Positions 26,463 to 34,244 of a stretch of DNA of 64,000 nucleotides are shown in pieces. Positions within the stretch are counted from its first letter, which is position 1; each line of letters begins with the position of its first letter. Made by a program: the position numbers and the translations under genes. The notes under the pieces are model-generated. The model had not been told where the DNA came from. It saw only the letters and a list, made by a program, of their open reading frames with translations, and did no database searches. The stretch comes from Novosphingobium arvoryzae (GTDB lineage Bacteria; Pseudomonadota; Alphaproteobacteria; Sphingomonadales; Sphingomonadaceae): assembly GCF_014652615.1 (NCBI RefSeq), contig NZ_BMZD01000004.1:248001-312000 (forward strand), given 5' to 3'.

Positions 26463-27653
26463 TCAGGCTTCGGGCTTGGGCGCTTCGTAGTTATCCGGCG
26501 TCAGGTCCATCACCTCGATCCGGGGCGTGGCCTCGCGGCGGCGGAGGCGGGTGCCGGTCTGGTCCTCGGCGATGCGCGCGGTCTGGGTGTAACGCTCGAC
26601 CATGTAGAACCCCGGTGCGGTATCGCCATTCTGCTTGAGCGGAGCATAGATCCGCTTGGCGATGTTCTTCAGCACCGGCTTCAGCCACGATTGCTCGCCC
26701 GACTTGCGCAGCACATCGACGTCGCTGACCTTGCCGTCCGCGCTGATCCAGAAGCCGACGTCGGCCCATTGTCCGCGGTTCTGGATCGCGGTCAACTGGT
26801 TGAGCGTGTTGAGCCCGCTCATGGTTTCGGGGAAGTCCTGATCACCCAGCGCGCGCTCCAGCGGTTCGGCATACAGCAAGACCGGGCGGGTCACGCCGCC
26901 GCGCTGGGCGAAGCGCTTGATCAGCGCATCGGTGGAGGCCATGTCGCCCGTCTTGCGGTCAACCTTGGCGCGCAGCACTTCGGCGGCCAGAGCGAACTCG
27001 TCGCTGCCCGGCAGCGGCTGATCGATCAGCTGGCCCAGCTCGCGCCCCAGCTTTTCCCGCAAATAGGCGTTGGTCGGTTCCGCATCGTAGGCAACCTGGG
27101 TGAGCAGGGCCTTGCGCAGCCGGGCAAAGCTGGCGACGCGGTGCTGACCCAGGTTCAGCGCCTTCTTTTCAACTTCGCCATAGATCCGTTCGGCGTCCTT
27201 GGCGAAGCCCAGCTTGGCGCGGCTGTCGCCCACTTCGATCTGGGCGACCAGTGTGCGGAAATCATCGGCGCCGACGCCCTTCTTCAGCGTATCGCGCATT
27301 TCCAGCACGGACAGCTGGAAGTCTTTCGCCTCGCCCACGTGCTCGGCAATCCGGCTGTTGGCGCGCAGCAGGTCAGACACCGGCACCGGATAGGCCTTGC
27401 CGTGCTGGCGATTGCGACCGAGCGATGCCTTCAGGGTGGTGCGGCTGTCCTTGTACTTGCCCGCGACGAACAGGTTTTCGGCATGGGCCAGGGTGGCCGC
27501 GACGTCCTGATCAGGCGGGCACTGGCGCTTGAGGCAGGCTTCCAGTTCCGCTTCCGTCTGCGACAGCGGCTTGCCGGTCACGACGATGTCCTGCGCCAGC
27601 GCGGGGGCCGCAAAGGTGAGGGCGGCAGTACAGGACAGCAGGAAAACACGCAT
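26463..27653 (-). CDS. Secreted protein with helical repeats and a TonB-C-like C-terminus
   Basis: A 396-residue protein when started at the ATG at 27653, giving a clean signal peptide MRVFLLSCTAALTFAAPALAQ; the frame extends 20 codons upstream. Residues 30-270 look like TPR-type helical hairpins ('CPPDQDVAATLAHAENLFVAGKYKDSRTTLKASLGRN', 'AKLGFAKDAERIYGEVEKKALNLGQHRVASFARLRKALL'). The C-terminal 'VGFWISADGKVSDVDVLRKSG...KRIYAPLKQ' resembles the TonB C-terminal domain pattern, where a new strand binds a partner. It has no N-terminal membrane anchor of TonB type. A periplasmic scaffold role is inferred; no specific function is claimed. Confidence 0.7.
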   Translation of the reverse strand: MRVFLLSCTAALTFAAPALAQDIVVTGKPLSQTEAELEACLKRQCPPDQDVAATLAHAENLFVAGKYKDSRTTLKASLGRNRQHGKAYPVPVSDLLRANSRIAEHVGEAKDFQLSVLEMRDTLKKGVGADDFRTLVAQIEVGDSRAKLGFAKDAERIYGEVEKKALNLGQHRVASFARLRKALLTQVAYDAEPTNAYLREKLGRELGQLIDQPLPGSDEFALAAEVLRAKVDRKTGDMASTDALIKRFAQRGGVTRPVLLYAEPLERALGDQDFPETMSGLNTLNQLTAIQNRGQWADVGFWISADGKVSDVDVLRKSGEQSWLKPVLKNIAKRIYAPLKQNGDTAPGFYMVERYTQTARIAEDQTGTRLRRREATPRIEVMDLTPDNYEAPKPEA

Positions 27654-27756
27654 CAAACAGGCTCCCGTCAGGGTCGGAAGCCCAAGCGATACAACATGAT
27701 AGGCCAATTGCACCGCGTATTCGACCGACGGGCAACCAGCGCCGCTGAACCGTGCG

Positions 27757-27888
27757 TCAGCGCACGACCTTGTCGCCGGCTTCGCCTACCGATTCGATGT
27801 CGCGGCCCAGGCCCTTCACGGTGTTGCAGCCGGCCGTGCCCAGCACCACGCCGGTCAGCGCGAGTGTGGCGAGCAGTTTGCGAATCAT
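27757..27888 (-). CDS. Entericidin A/B family lipoprotein
   Basis: A 43-residue lipoprotein read on the minus strand from ATG 27888 with a strong AGAGGAGA Shine-Dalgarno. MIRKLLATLALTGVVLGTAGC is the signal peptide and lipobox T-A-G-C. The mature peptide NTVKGLGRDIESVGEAGDKVVR matches the entericidin pattern N-T-x-x-G-x-G-x-D-I-x-x-x-G. Entericidins are small outer-membrane lipoproteins, in E. coli an antidote/toxin pair linked to stationary-phase lysis; here only a single gene is present. The gene stands alone between two minus-strand genes. No terminator is obvious. Confidence 0.88.
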   Translation of the reverse strand: MIRKLLATLALTGVVLGTAGCNTVKGLGRDIESVGEAGDKVVR

Positions 27889-27962
27889 CCTTGTTCTCCT
27901 CTGGTGCGACCCGAAGGCAGCGCCAGTCTAGGCAGTCAGCCTGAACAGGGGAAGAACGGGTC

Positions 27963-28871
27963 TTATTCGCCCGCGCTGGCGGTGGCTGGCGGGGTGCGCT
28001 GATTCAGGCGATGTTCGCGCCAGGCAATGATGGCCCCGGCGGCGATGATCGCGGGCGCACCCAGCCAGGTCGCGGCGGGGGGCAACTGGTCCCACACCAG
28101 CCAGCCATAGAGCGTGGCCCAGACCAGCGCGGTGTAATCCATCACGATAACCGTCGCGACCTGACCATAGCGCAGCGACGCCGTCAGCAGCAGCTGGCCG
28201 ATGCAGCCCAGCAACCCGCAGGACAGCAGCAGGAACCATTGCCAGGGCGTATGGGCACTGATCACGAAGGGCAGGGCTGCAAGCAGGAACGGGCTGGACA
28301 GCGCCGCGAACCAGAACACGATCGAGATCGATTCATCCGTCCGCCCCAGATCGCGCACCTGGATCGAGATCAGCGCAACCATGAAACCCGCGCCCAGCCC
28401 CACGAACGCGCCGAACGGCGGGATGTGCGATTGCCCCGGCTGGGCGATGATGATGACGCCGGTAAAGCCCAGCACGACCGCCAGCCACCGCACGGGACCG
28501 ACCTTTTCGCGCAGCAGCAGGGCCGAGAGGATCACCGCGAAAATCGGGGTGGTGAAGCCCAGCGTGGTCGATTCAGCCAGCGGCAGCAGGATCGGCGCAC
28601 CGAACGTGAAGCACATGCCCGTCAGCCCCAGGAACGCCCGCCGCGCATGGACTGGCAGACGCCGGGTGCGCAGGCGGCCGATTTCCCCGCGCAAGGCCAG
28701 CCACCCCAGGATCAGGATCACCGTGGGAAATTGCCGCCAGAACAGGATTTCGGCAAAGGCCACCCCGGTTTCCGAGGTGTATTTGACCAGCATGATCAGG
28801 GTCGCCAGAACGCCCGTCGCCAGCAGGCGCAGGAACAAGGCAAGGAACGGGCGCTGGACAGGCTGCACCAT
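27963..28871 (-). CDS. DMT superfamily (EamA) permease
   Basis: A 302-residue membrane protein with ten hydrophobic helices in two five-helix halves, the EamA repeat structure. The first half contains 'EILFWRQFPTVILILGWLALRG' and 'PLAESTTLGFTTPIFAVILSALLLREKVGPVRWLAVVLGFTGVIII', with the conserved 'a..l..l.Pv...l.a...l.E' pattern. The second ends '...AIIAAGAIIAWREHRL'. Such carriers export amino acids, nucleosides or sugars; the substrate cannot be predicted. The divergent gene starts 19 bases away at 28891, so any promoters overlap. A second, distinct DMT permease occurs at 35329-36240. Confidence 0.9.
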   Translation of the reverse strand: MVQPVQRPFLALFLRLLATGVLATLIMLVKYTSETGVAFAEILFWRQFPTVILILGWLALRGEIGRLRTRRLPVHARRAFLGLTGMCFTFGAPILLPLAESTTLGFTTPIFAVILSALLLREKVGPVRWLAVVLGFTGVIIIAQPGQSHIPPFGAFVGLGAGFMVALISIQVRDLGRTDESISIVFWFAALSSPFLLAALPFVISAHTPWQWFLLLSCGLLGCIGQLLLTASLRYGQVATVIVMDYTALVWATLYGWLVWDQLPPAATWLGAPAIIAAGAIIAWREHRLNQRTPPATASAGE

Positions 28872-28890
28872 TTCGCCTTAGCGGCGCGCG

Positions 28891-29142
28891 ATGCTTCTAC
28901 AAGACCTGATCCCGGCCGCGCTGGACGATTGGCTTTATCATGATTGGGTGCTGTGGTGGTTGCTGCCGGGCATCGGCGCGGCACTGGTCGCGGTGCTGGC
29001 ATGGGCCGCCGACCGCCGCCGGATGCGGCGCAGCGATCCCGATGCGGTCGGGCTGATCGCGTGGCGGGACATCTCGTTCTGGTCCACCTTTGCGGCGCTG
29101 CTGCTGTTGATCGCAGCGCTGCATGGGTGGCTGAACGCGTAG
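28891..29142 (+). CDS. Small two-helix membrane protein, unknown
   Basis: An 83-residue protein with two transmembrane helices (about 21-42 and 61-81) flanked by a basic loop (DRRRMRRSDPDA). The N-terminus MLLQDLIPAALDDWLYHDWVLWWLLPGIGA is hydrophobic and tryptophan-rich. I do not recognise a family. Codon use and base composition match the neighbours, and the frame starts right after the divergent permease start. Two strong hairpins follow its stop, which supports it being an expressed gene. Confidence 0.6.
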   Translation: MLLQDLIPAALDDWLYHDWVLWWLLPGIGAALVAVLAWAADRRRMRRSDPDAVGLIAWRDISFWSTFAALLLLIAALHGWLNA

Positions 29143-29150
29143 TTCCTGTT

Positions 29151-29175
29151 TGAAATTCGAAGGAGGCGAATTTCA
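29151..29175. terminator. Perfect 9-bp hairpin between convergent genes
   Basis: TGAAATTCG (29151-29159) and CGAATTTCA (29167-29175) pair perfectly around a 7-base loop, 9 bases after the plus-strand stop. It can serve either direction as a terminator or an RNA end protector. Confidence 0.55.
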
Positions 29176-29197
29176 GGAGCGGGCCCCTGCCGCTTCT

Positions 29198-29217
29198 TCC
29201 GAAACGTCAGTTTCGGA
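29198..29217. terminator. Perfect 8-bp hairpin after cpaF
   Basis: TCCGAAAC (29198-29205) and GTTTCGGA (29210-29217) form an 8-bp stem with a GTCA loop, 8 bases beyond the cpaF stop on the minus strand. It is the second of two hairpins between the convergent genes. Confidence 0.55.
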
Positions 29218-29225
29218 CAGAGGTT

Positions 29226-30731
29226 TTACAGACACGCTTCCAGATAGGCCTGATCGAAGCCGAACTGGCGGGCCTTTTCCAGCGTGTAGGGGCGCAGCCC
29301 GCTGGCGCGGAATTCGCCGATGATCTTGCCGTCGTCGCTTTCGTCCAGGTATTCGAACTTGAACAGTTCCTGCGTGACGATCACTTCGCCTTCCATCCCG
29401 ATCACTTCGGTGATGCCGGTGGTGCGGCGCGAACCGTCGCGCAGGCGCTTGACCTGCACGATCAGGTCAACCGATTCGGCGATCTGGCGGCTGATGGCTT
29501 CCTTGGGGATCTTGATGTCGCCCATCAGGATCATGTTTTCCATACGGCCAAGGGCTTCGCGCGCGCTGTTGGCGTGGAGCGTGCACATCGAGCCATCGTG
29601 ACCGGTGTTCATCGCGGCGAGGAGGTCAAAGCACTCCGCGCCGCGGATTTCGCCCAGGATGATCCGGTCCGGACGCATACGCAGGGCGTTCTTGACGAGA
29701 TCGCCGATGGTGATCGCGCCTTGCCCTTCCAGGTTCGGCGGGCGGGTTTCCAGCGGCAGCCAGTGGGGCTGCTGCAGCCGCAGTTCGGCGGCGTCTTCGA
29801 TGGTCAGCACGCGCTCGCCCGGGTCGATCATCTTCGACATGGCGTTGAGCATGGTCGTCTTACCCGAACCCGTACCACCCGAAATCACGATGTTCATCCG
29901 GCAGGCACCCGCGATTTTCAGCGCGGTGCACATCTTGTCAGACATCGATCCGAAATCGCGCAGCATATCCAGCGTGATCGGCTTTTCGGAAAACTTACGA
30001 ATCGAGATCGCGGTGCCGCGCAGGGACAGCGGGGGCACGATCACGTTGACGCGGCTGCCGTCCTTCAGGCGGGCGTCGCACAGCGGGGTGGTCTGGTCGA
30101 CGCGGCGGCCGACCTGGTTCACGATGCGCTGGGCGATCTGGAACAGGTGGGCTTCGTCGCGGAACCGGATCGGCGCGATCTGGAGCTTGCCCTTCTTTTC
30201 GATGTAGGTCTGTTCCGGCCCGTTGACCATGATGTCCGACACGTCGGGGTCGTTGAGCAGTTCCTCCAGCGGGCCAAAGCCCAGCAGCTCGTCGATCAGT
30301 ACCTTTTCCAGCGCGAACTGTTCGCGCCGGTTGAGGGTGACCTTCAGTTCCGCCAGCACTTCCATGATGATCGGGCGGAATTCTTCCGACAGCTCATCCT
30401 TGGTCAGGGTCGCGGCGGCTTCGGGGTCAACGCGCTCCAGCAGGCGCGGCAGCACCTGTTCCTTGATCTTGTGGACCGAGGCTTCGAACCCTTCGGCCTG
30501 GTAGTTGCCTTCGGCCACGCCGTTCACGCGGTCGGCCAGGCGGGTCATCGGGTCTTGCCGCGACGGGTCGAGCATCGGGGCGTTCAGGTCTTCGCCGGGC
30601 AGCGGCATGGCCTGTTCCGGCACGGCCTTTACCGCATCGATCCCGCCCTTCATCGGACGCGCGACACCGAATTGCGGCCGGGCCCCGGGGGCCATGCCAC
30701 CTACTCCATTGCGTCGGCCAAAAGCGCTCAT
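29226..30731 (-). CDS. cpaF: CpaF/TadA-type secretion ATPase
   Basis: A 501-residue type II/IV secretion ATPase of the CpaF group, which powers Tad/Flp pilus assembly. It has an N-terminal acidic/Pro segment, the N-domain ('LDELLGFGPLEELLNDPDVSDIMVNGPEQTYIEKKGKL'), Walker A GGTGSGKTTML (about 289-299), Asp box 'LTIEDAAELRLQQPHW', Walker B ILGEIRGAECFDLL, His box 'NTGHDGSMCTLHANSAREAL'. None of the other tad/cpa genes is in the window, so it is an orphan locus here. The 130-base upstream region has no gene and probably the promoter, which I could not resolve. Full length and intact. Confidence 0.93.
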   Translation of the reverse strand: MSAFGRRNGVGGMAPGARPQFGVARPMKGGIDAVKAVPEQAMPLPGEDLNAPMLDPSRQDPMTRLADRVNGVAEGNYQAEGFEASVHKIKEQVLPRLLERVDPEAAATLTKDELSEEFRPIIMEVLAELKVTLNRREQFALEKVLIDELLGFGPLEELLNDPDVSDIMVNGPEQTYIEKKGKLQIAPIRFRDEAHLFQIAQRIVNQVGRRVDQTTPLCDARLKDGSRVNVIVPPLSLRGTAISIRKFSEKPITLDMLRDFGSMSDKMCTALKIAGACRMNIVISGGTGSGKTTMLNAMSKMIDPGERVLTIEDAAELRLQQPHWLPLETRPPNLEGQGAITIGDLVKNALRMRPDRIILGEIRGAECFDLLAAMNTGHDGSMCTLHANSAREALGRMENMILMGDIKIPKEAISRQIAESVDLIVQVKRLRDGSRRTTGITEVIGMEGEVIVTQELFKFEYLDESDDGKIIGEFRASGLRPYTLEKARQFGFDQAYLEACL

Positions 30732-30861
30732 CGTGCGGAAACCCTCGGAAATCGGTTTGTTCTGATGCCGCAGGGATGCCTACCCCGTGACTTATCGACA
30801 TGGTGAATAGGACGGAAACTTTGAATATTTCCTAATATGCCGCGCAAACTGGCCATCGCGA

Positions 30862-32409
30862 TCACCGGATTTTCCCGCCGACATCGGTGAAGGTGTACAG
30901 CGCGTCCTCGCGGTTGAAGACGAAATGCCGGTCCGGCTGGAGCGGGAATTTCCCGCCAAATGAATGGTTCAGCACCACCGGATAGATGTTGACGGGCGAT
31001 TGCAGCGCCGGGGCGGGGGCGCCGTCGGCGTGGCGGATTGCCATCAGGATGCCCAGCTTCTCCCGCAGGGCGGCGCGGTCCAGATTGGGCCAGTCGACGG
31101 CGACGGGGTCTTGTCCTTGTTCGTGTTCGTTATCGAAATAGGGCGCGGGCCAGGGGCCCTCGTCGGCGTGCAGCACGATCGTGGCCTTGCGCGGCCCGGC
31201 CAGGATCCGGTCGATCAGGGCCAGCAGCTCGCGGTTGGCGTACTCGACCTGCCCGGCATAGTTCTGCGCGCGGGTCGCGGCCTTGGCAACGGCGAGGTCG
31301 CGGCAGGTGCCATCGGCGTTGAGGACATAAGGCGGATGCGGCACCAGGAAGTGCGCGAAGACGTATTTGCGGTCGCCCGATTGCGCGACTGCGCGCAACT
31401 GCGCGAATTCCCGGCGCGTGCGCTCGCACTGTTCCCGCCGGGTATCGCCATAGGGCAGCCGCAGGGCGGCCATGGCGCGGCCGATGGCGGTCTGATCCAG
31501 CATCAGCTGCGCCAACTCTGGCAGGGCGCGGTAATTGATGTTGGTATCCGCACTGTCGCTGCGGCGCGTGGTGTTCCACCACGAACCCGAATAGATCGTG
31601 CGGTATCCCGCTGCGTTGAAAAAGCGCAGCGCGGCATTGTCCGCCAGCGCCCGGTAGAGCGGCACCCAGTCGGCAGGATTGGCGCCGGCCTGGCCGAGCG
31701 GATCGAGATAGGAGGCATTCAGCGTCGAGGTTACCGAATGGCCGGTGCGCTGATAGTTCGAGAACGCGGTGTCCGAAACGGTGAAGCCGCGGGCGCGCAG
31801 GGCATCCAGAAACGGGCGGTTGTCATGACCATAGACGTTGCGGAGCGTTTCCGCGTCGCCATAGCGGTCCATGATGATGTGCCACACGTCCGGGCTGTTC
31901 GCGTCGGCGCGGGCCTGGGGCAGCTTGAACACGGTGGCCGGTTCGGGGCGGGTGCTTTCAAACCGGGCGACGTTGTACAGCGCGATTGTCACCAGCATCA
32001 GGGCGTAGGGCAACAGGGTGATGTTGGTGAGGCGCGTGACCTTGGCCAGATCGGCTTCGCCGCACGGCACTTTGCGCGAAACGTCCCAGGCGAACAGCGC
32101 CAATACGGCCAGCGCGGCCCAGCGCCAGCCGGGCGCATTGAACACCATGCTCACGGCCACCGGGCCATAGGCACACCACGCAGTCCAGATCGCCCCGATC
32201 AGCGATGCGCGCCGCCACGATCCAGCCAGCGGACGCAGCAGCGCGATGAACAGCGCGGCCAGCCCCAGCGTGACCGCAATGGTCGGCAGGGCTTCCTGCC
32301 AGGGCAGGCGCAACGTGTTGGGCTGCCACAGCGTCAGCACGAAAATGCCGGCCATGGAGAGCCCCGCGGCCGGCATCTTGTGGAGCAGGTTCTGATCCGT
32401 CTGGGTCAT
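30862..32409 (-). CDS. Sulfatase-fold membrane protein
   Basis: A 515-residue protein with about five N-terminal transmembrane helices (to about residue 150), then a large periplasmic domain of the alkaline phosphatase/sulfatase fold. Metal-site-like motifs are 'DVWHIIMDRYGDAETL' (first Asp), 'YQRTGHSVTSTLNASYL' with a likely Thr/Ser nucleophile, 'FAHFLVPHPPYVLN' and 'IVLHADEGPWPAPY'. Such proteins transfer or remove phosphoethanolamine, phosphoglycerol or sulfate on envelope glycans or lipids; which one applies is unknown. The metal motif is D-E-G rather than the usual D-H-G/D-N-G. It lies 11 bases downstream of the NoeA-like gene and is probably co-transcribed with it. Confidence 0.85.
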   Translation of the reverse strand: MTQTDQNLLHKMPAAGLSMAGIFVLTLWQPNTLRLPWQEALPTIAVTLGLAALFIALLRPLAGSWRRASLIGAIWTAWCAYGPVAVSMVFNAPGWRWAALAVLALFAWDVSRKVPCGEADLAKVTRLTNITLLPYALMLVTIALYNVARFESTRPEPATVFKLPQARADANSPDVWHIIMDRYGDAETLRNVYGHDNRPFLDALRARGFTVSDTAFSNYQRTGHSVTSTLNASYLDPLGQAGANPADWVPLYRALADNAALRFFNAAGYRTIYSGSWWNTTRRSDSADTNINYRALPELAQLMLDQTAIGRAMAALRLPYGDTRREQCERTRREFAQLRAVAQSGDRKYVFAHFLVPHPPYVLNADGTCRDLAVAKAATRAQNYAGQVEYANRELLALIDRILAGPRKATIVLHADEGPWPAPYFDNEHEQGQDPVAVDWPNLDRAALREKLGILMAIRHADGAPAPALQSPVNIYPVVLNHSFGGKFPLQPDRHFVFNREDALYTFTDVGGKIR

Positions 32410-32420
32410 GCCGGTCCGGT

Positions 32421-33806
32421 TCAGGTCCGGCTGTCGTAGCGGACGAGCAGCCGGGTGCTGTCACCCAGCCGGGTCTGCTCGACGATCCGCCCGCGCGCGG
32501 AAACGTGCGCGACGAAGGCTTCCTCGGTGTAATCGGGGAAAATGTCCGGACGGTTGGACAGGAGTTCGCGAACCATCACGTCGTCTTTGTTGGGGAACTC
32601 GATGATGCCGGTGGGGGCCATTGCCATCAGCCAGTCGACCGCCTGATCCAGCGGCACGTTGCGCGAAATCGCGATGTGGTGGATCAGCGCCAGCGCGACC
32701 ATGCTATCGCCCTTGGCGCGCTCGCCAAAACTCTTGCGTTCGGCGCTCGCCCACCCTTGCGCGGGGCTGGGGTTGGCGGCATCGAGCCACAGCGGCAGCA
32801 TCTTCTGGCCGGACTTCGTGAAGCGGGCAAAGGCCCGTTCCAGCGCGCCGAAATCGAAATCGAACCCGACGACGGCCCCGGCCCCGGCATCGAGCGCGGT
32901 GGCGGAAAAATCACCGCTGTTGCAGCCGACATCGAAGAACAGGCCGGGCGCTTCCTCGCGCACCAGCTTGGCCACGAATTCGTGCTTCGCACTTCGGCGG
33001 GTATCGTCATAGCTGTTGTGAACGGCGTAATCGGACCAGACCGATTTGGTTTCGGGCAGGTTGAGGCCGGCGATATAATCCTTCAGGCCGACCAGGATCG
33101 CCTTGAACGCGGTCTTGGAGAGCTTCGCGGCGGCCTTGGGCTTGTTCTCGAACCCGGCCTTGACCACCGCGCGCTGCAGGCGGGCCTGCGCGACGATGTG
33201 GGCCATGACGGTGAACGACAGCTTGTCGCGCGTGCGCAGCAGCGGCTCCAGGTCTTCGGGCGCAATCCCTTCCAGCGAACCGCGGAACCAGGCGTTCGGC
33301 GCGATCCCGCGCTTGGCCCACAGCACCAGCGGATTGAGGAACTGCATCCCGAACTGGCGCTGGCCGGTCCACAGGCTGCCTTCCTCGTAGGGAATGACCG
33401 AAAGGTGATCGATGAACACCGGGCGGGGGCCATTGAACTGAACGTTGTAGGCCGTCGCGTCGGACAGGGTGAAGCCCTGTTCCAGCAGGTCCAGCTGGAA
33501 GTCCAGATGGTGGAGCGCGGCGGCCTTGAGCGCCGAGAATGTCCACTCATAGGGATAGGATACGAAGTCCAGCCGCGGATGCTCGATCACGTGGACCGGC
33601 GTGGGGACGATCCCCGCCACGACCGCCGGATCGACCGGCTGCATGTCCAGCAGCAGTCCCTTGTCGATGGCACGGCGCAGGACGCCGGCGCTGTCCGCCG
33701 CTTCGAACGCGGCGCGGCCGTGTTCGAACACCGCGCGCAGCACCCGGCTGTCGCGCATCAGCACGCGGCCCGACGGGTCGCGGAACGATCCGGGATCGAA
33801 CATCAT
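32421..33806 (-). CDS. NoeA-like class I SAM-dependent methyltransferase
   Basis: A 461-residue protein in two parts. Residues 1-250 hold 'VSYPYEWTFSALKAAALHHLDFQLDLLEQGFTLSDATAYNVQFNGPRPVFIDHLSV', a conserved block of NoeA-type proteins that recalls a kinase-like fold. Residues 280-430 carry a SAM site 'LFFDVGCNSGDFSATALDAGAGAVVGFDFD'. NoeA was first described among rhizobial nodulation proteins; homologues are frequent in envelope-glycan loci. Substrate unknown. ATG 33806 overlaps the stop of the small upstream gene (TGATG; the second ATG, 33803, is possible). It forms an operon with the small gene and the sulfatase-fold gene. Confidence 0.85.
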   Translation of the reverse strand: MMFDPGSFRDPSGRVLMRDSRVLRAVFEHGRAAFEAADSAGVLRRAIDKGLLLDMQPVDPAVVAGIVPTPVHVIEHPRLDFVSYPYEWTFSALKAAALHHLDFQLDLLEQGFTLSDATAYNVQFNGPRPVFIDHLSVIPYEEGSLWTGQRQFGMQFLNPLVLWAKRGIAPNAWFRGSLEGIAPEDLEPLLRTRDKLSFTVMAHIVAQARLQRAVVKAGFENKPKAAAKLSKTAFKAILVGLKDYIAGLNLPETKSVWSDYAVHNSYDDTRRSAKHEFVAKLVREEAPGLFFDVGCNSGDFSATALDAGAGAVVGFDFDFGALERAFARFTKSGQKMLPLWLDAANPSPAQGWASAERKSFGERAKGDSMVALALIHHIAISRNVPLDQAVDWLMAMAPTGIIEFPNKDDVMVRELLSNRPDIFPDYTEEAFVAHVSARGRIVEQTRLGDSTRLLVRYDSRT

Positions 33807-34045
33807 CAGTCCTTCTTCGCTTCGTCGGAAGCGGCCTTGCGCAGGCCCAGGAACGACATGATACGGTGGAGATAGAGCTTGCCGATCATCAGACCGCTGG
33901 CAATCGCGCCAACGGTGACCTGCAAGGCCATGCTGATGCTGCCCGCGTCGAGATAGGCATGGGCCGGGGCCAGCGGCAGCGCGGTGGTCACCGCGAGCGC
34001 GAAGAGAATGTTACCGGTATGCTGCTTGAGCCGTGCACTGTGCAT
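33806..34045 (-). CDS. Small membrane protein with YLDxGS motif
   Basis: A 79-residue protein from ATG 34045, with AAGGGGG Shine-Dalgarno five bases before. It has a signal-like hydrophobic stretch (HTGNILFALAVTTALPLAPAHA) followed by AYLDAGSISMALQVTVGAIASGLMIGKLYLHRI and a charged tail. The Y-L-D-x-G-S-x-S/M-x-L-Q segment with a following helix is a recurring small-protein pattern (commonly YLDPGTGS) that I recall beside glycan and phosphatase-like genes; the function is unknown. It is the first gene of the unit with the NoeA-like and sulfatase-fold genes; two TTAACCAT boxes lie 57 and 118 bases upstream. Confidence 0.75.
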   Translation of the reverse strand: MHSARLKQHTGNILFALAVTTALPLAPAHAYLDAGSISMALQVTVGAIASGLMIGKLYLHRIMSFLGLRKAASDEAKKD

Positions 34046-34101
34046 GTCTGCCCCCTTGTGGTGCCGCAAGTAGCGGCGTTCCCTGATTTCTTAGGGGGAT
34101 A

Positions 34102-34170
34102 ATGGTTAATAAGTTGTTTTCGCGCTCCGTATTGGCCCGCGGTGCGCCGGATCCGGCAAATAATGGTTAA
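34102..34170 (-). promoter_or_regulatory. Two CtrA-type TTAACCAT boxes upstream of the NoeA operon
   Basis: Both copies read TTAACCAT on the minus strand, at 34102-34109 and 34163-34170, within an 11-base direct repeat TTAACCATTAT. TTAACCAT is a known form of the CtrA recognition sequence in alphaproteobacteria. They lie 57 and 118 bases upstream of the small gene at 34045. Regulation by CtrA is inferred from motif and position only. Confidence 0.5.
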
Positions 34171-34183
34171 CCACGAAACGCAA

Positions 34184-34209
34184 GACACCGCCGGTTCAGC
34201 GGCGGTGTC
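34184..34209 (-). terminator. Strong hairpin after the PAP2 gene
   Basis: GACACCGCCG (34184-34193) and CGGCGGTGTC (34200-34209) are a perfect 10-bp stem with a 6-base loop, 35 bases past the PAP2 stop on the minus strand. On that strand it is followed by TTGCGTTTCG, a weak T-rich tail. Confidence 0.75.
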
Positions 34210-34244
34210 TGCGGGTTCGGATGGATAATGGGGGAGGGTGGCGA

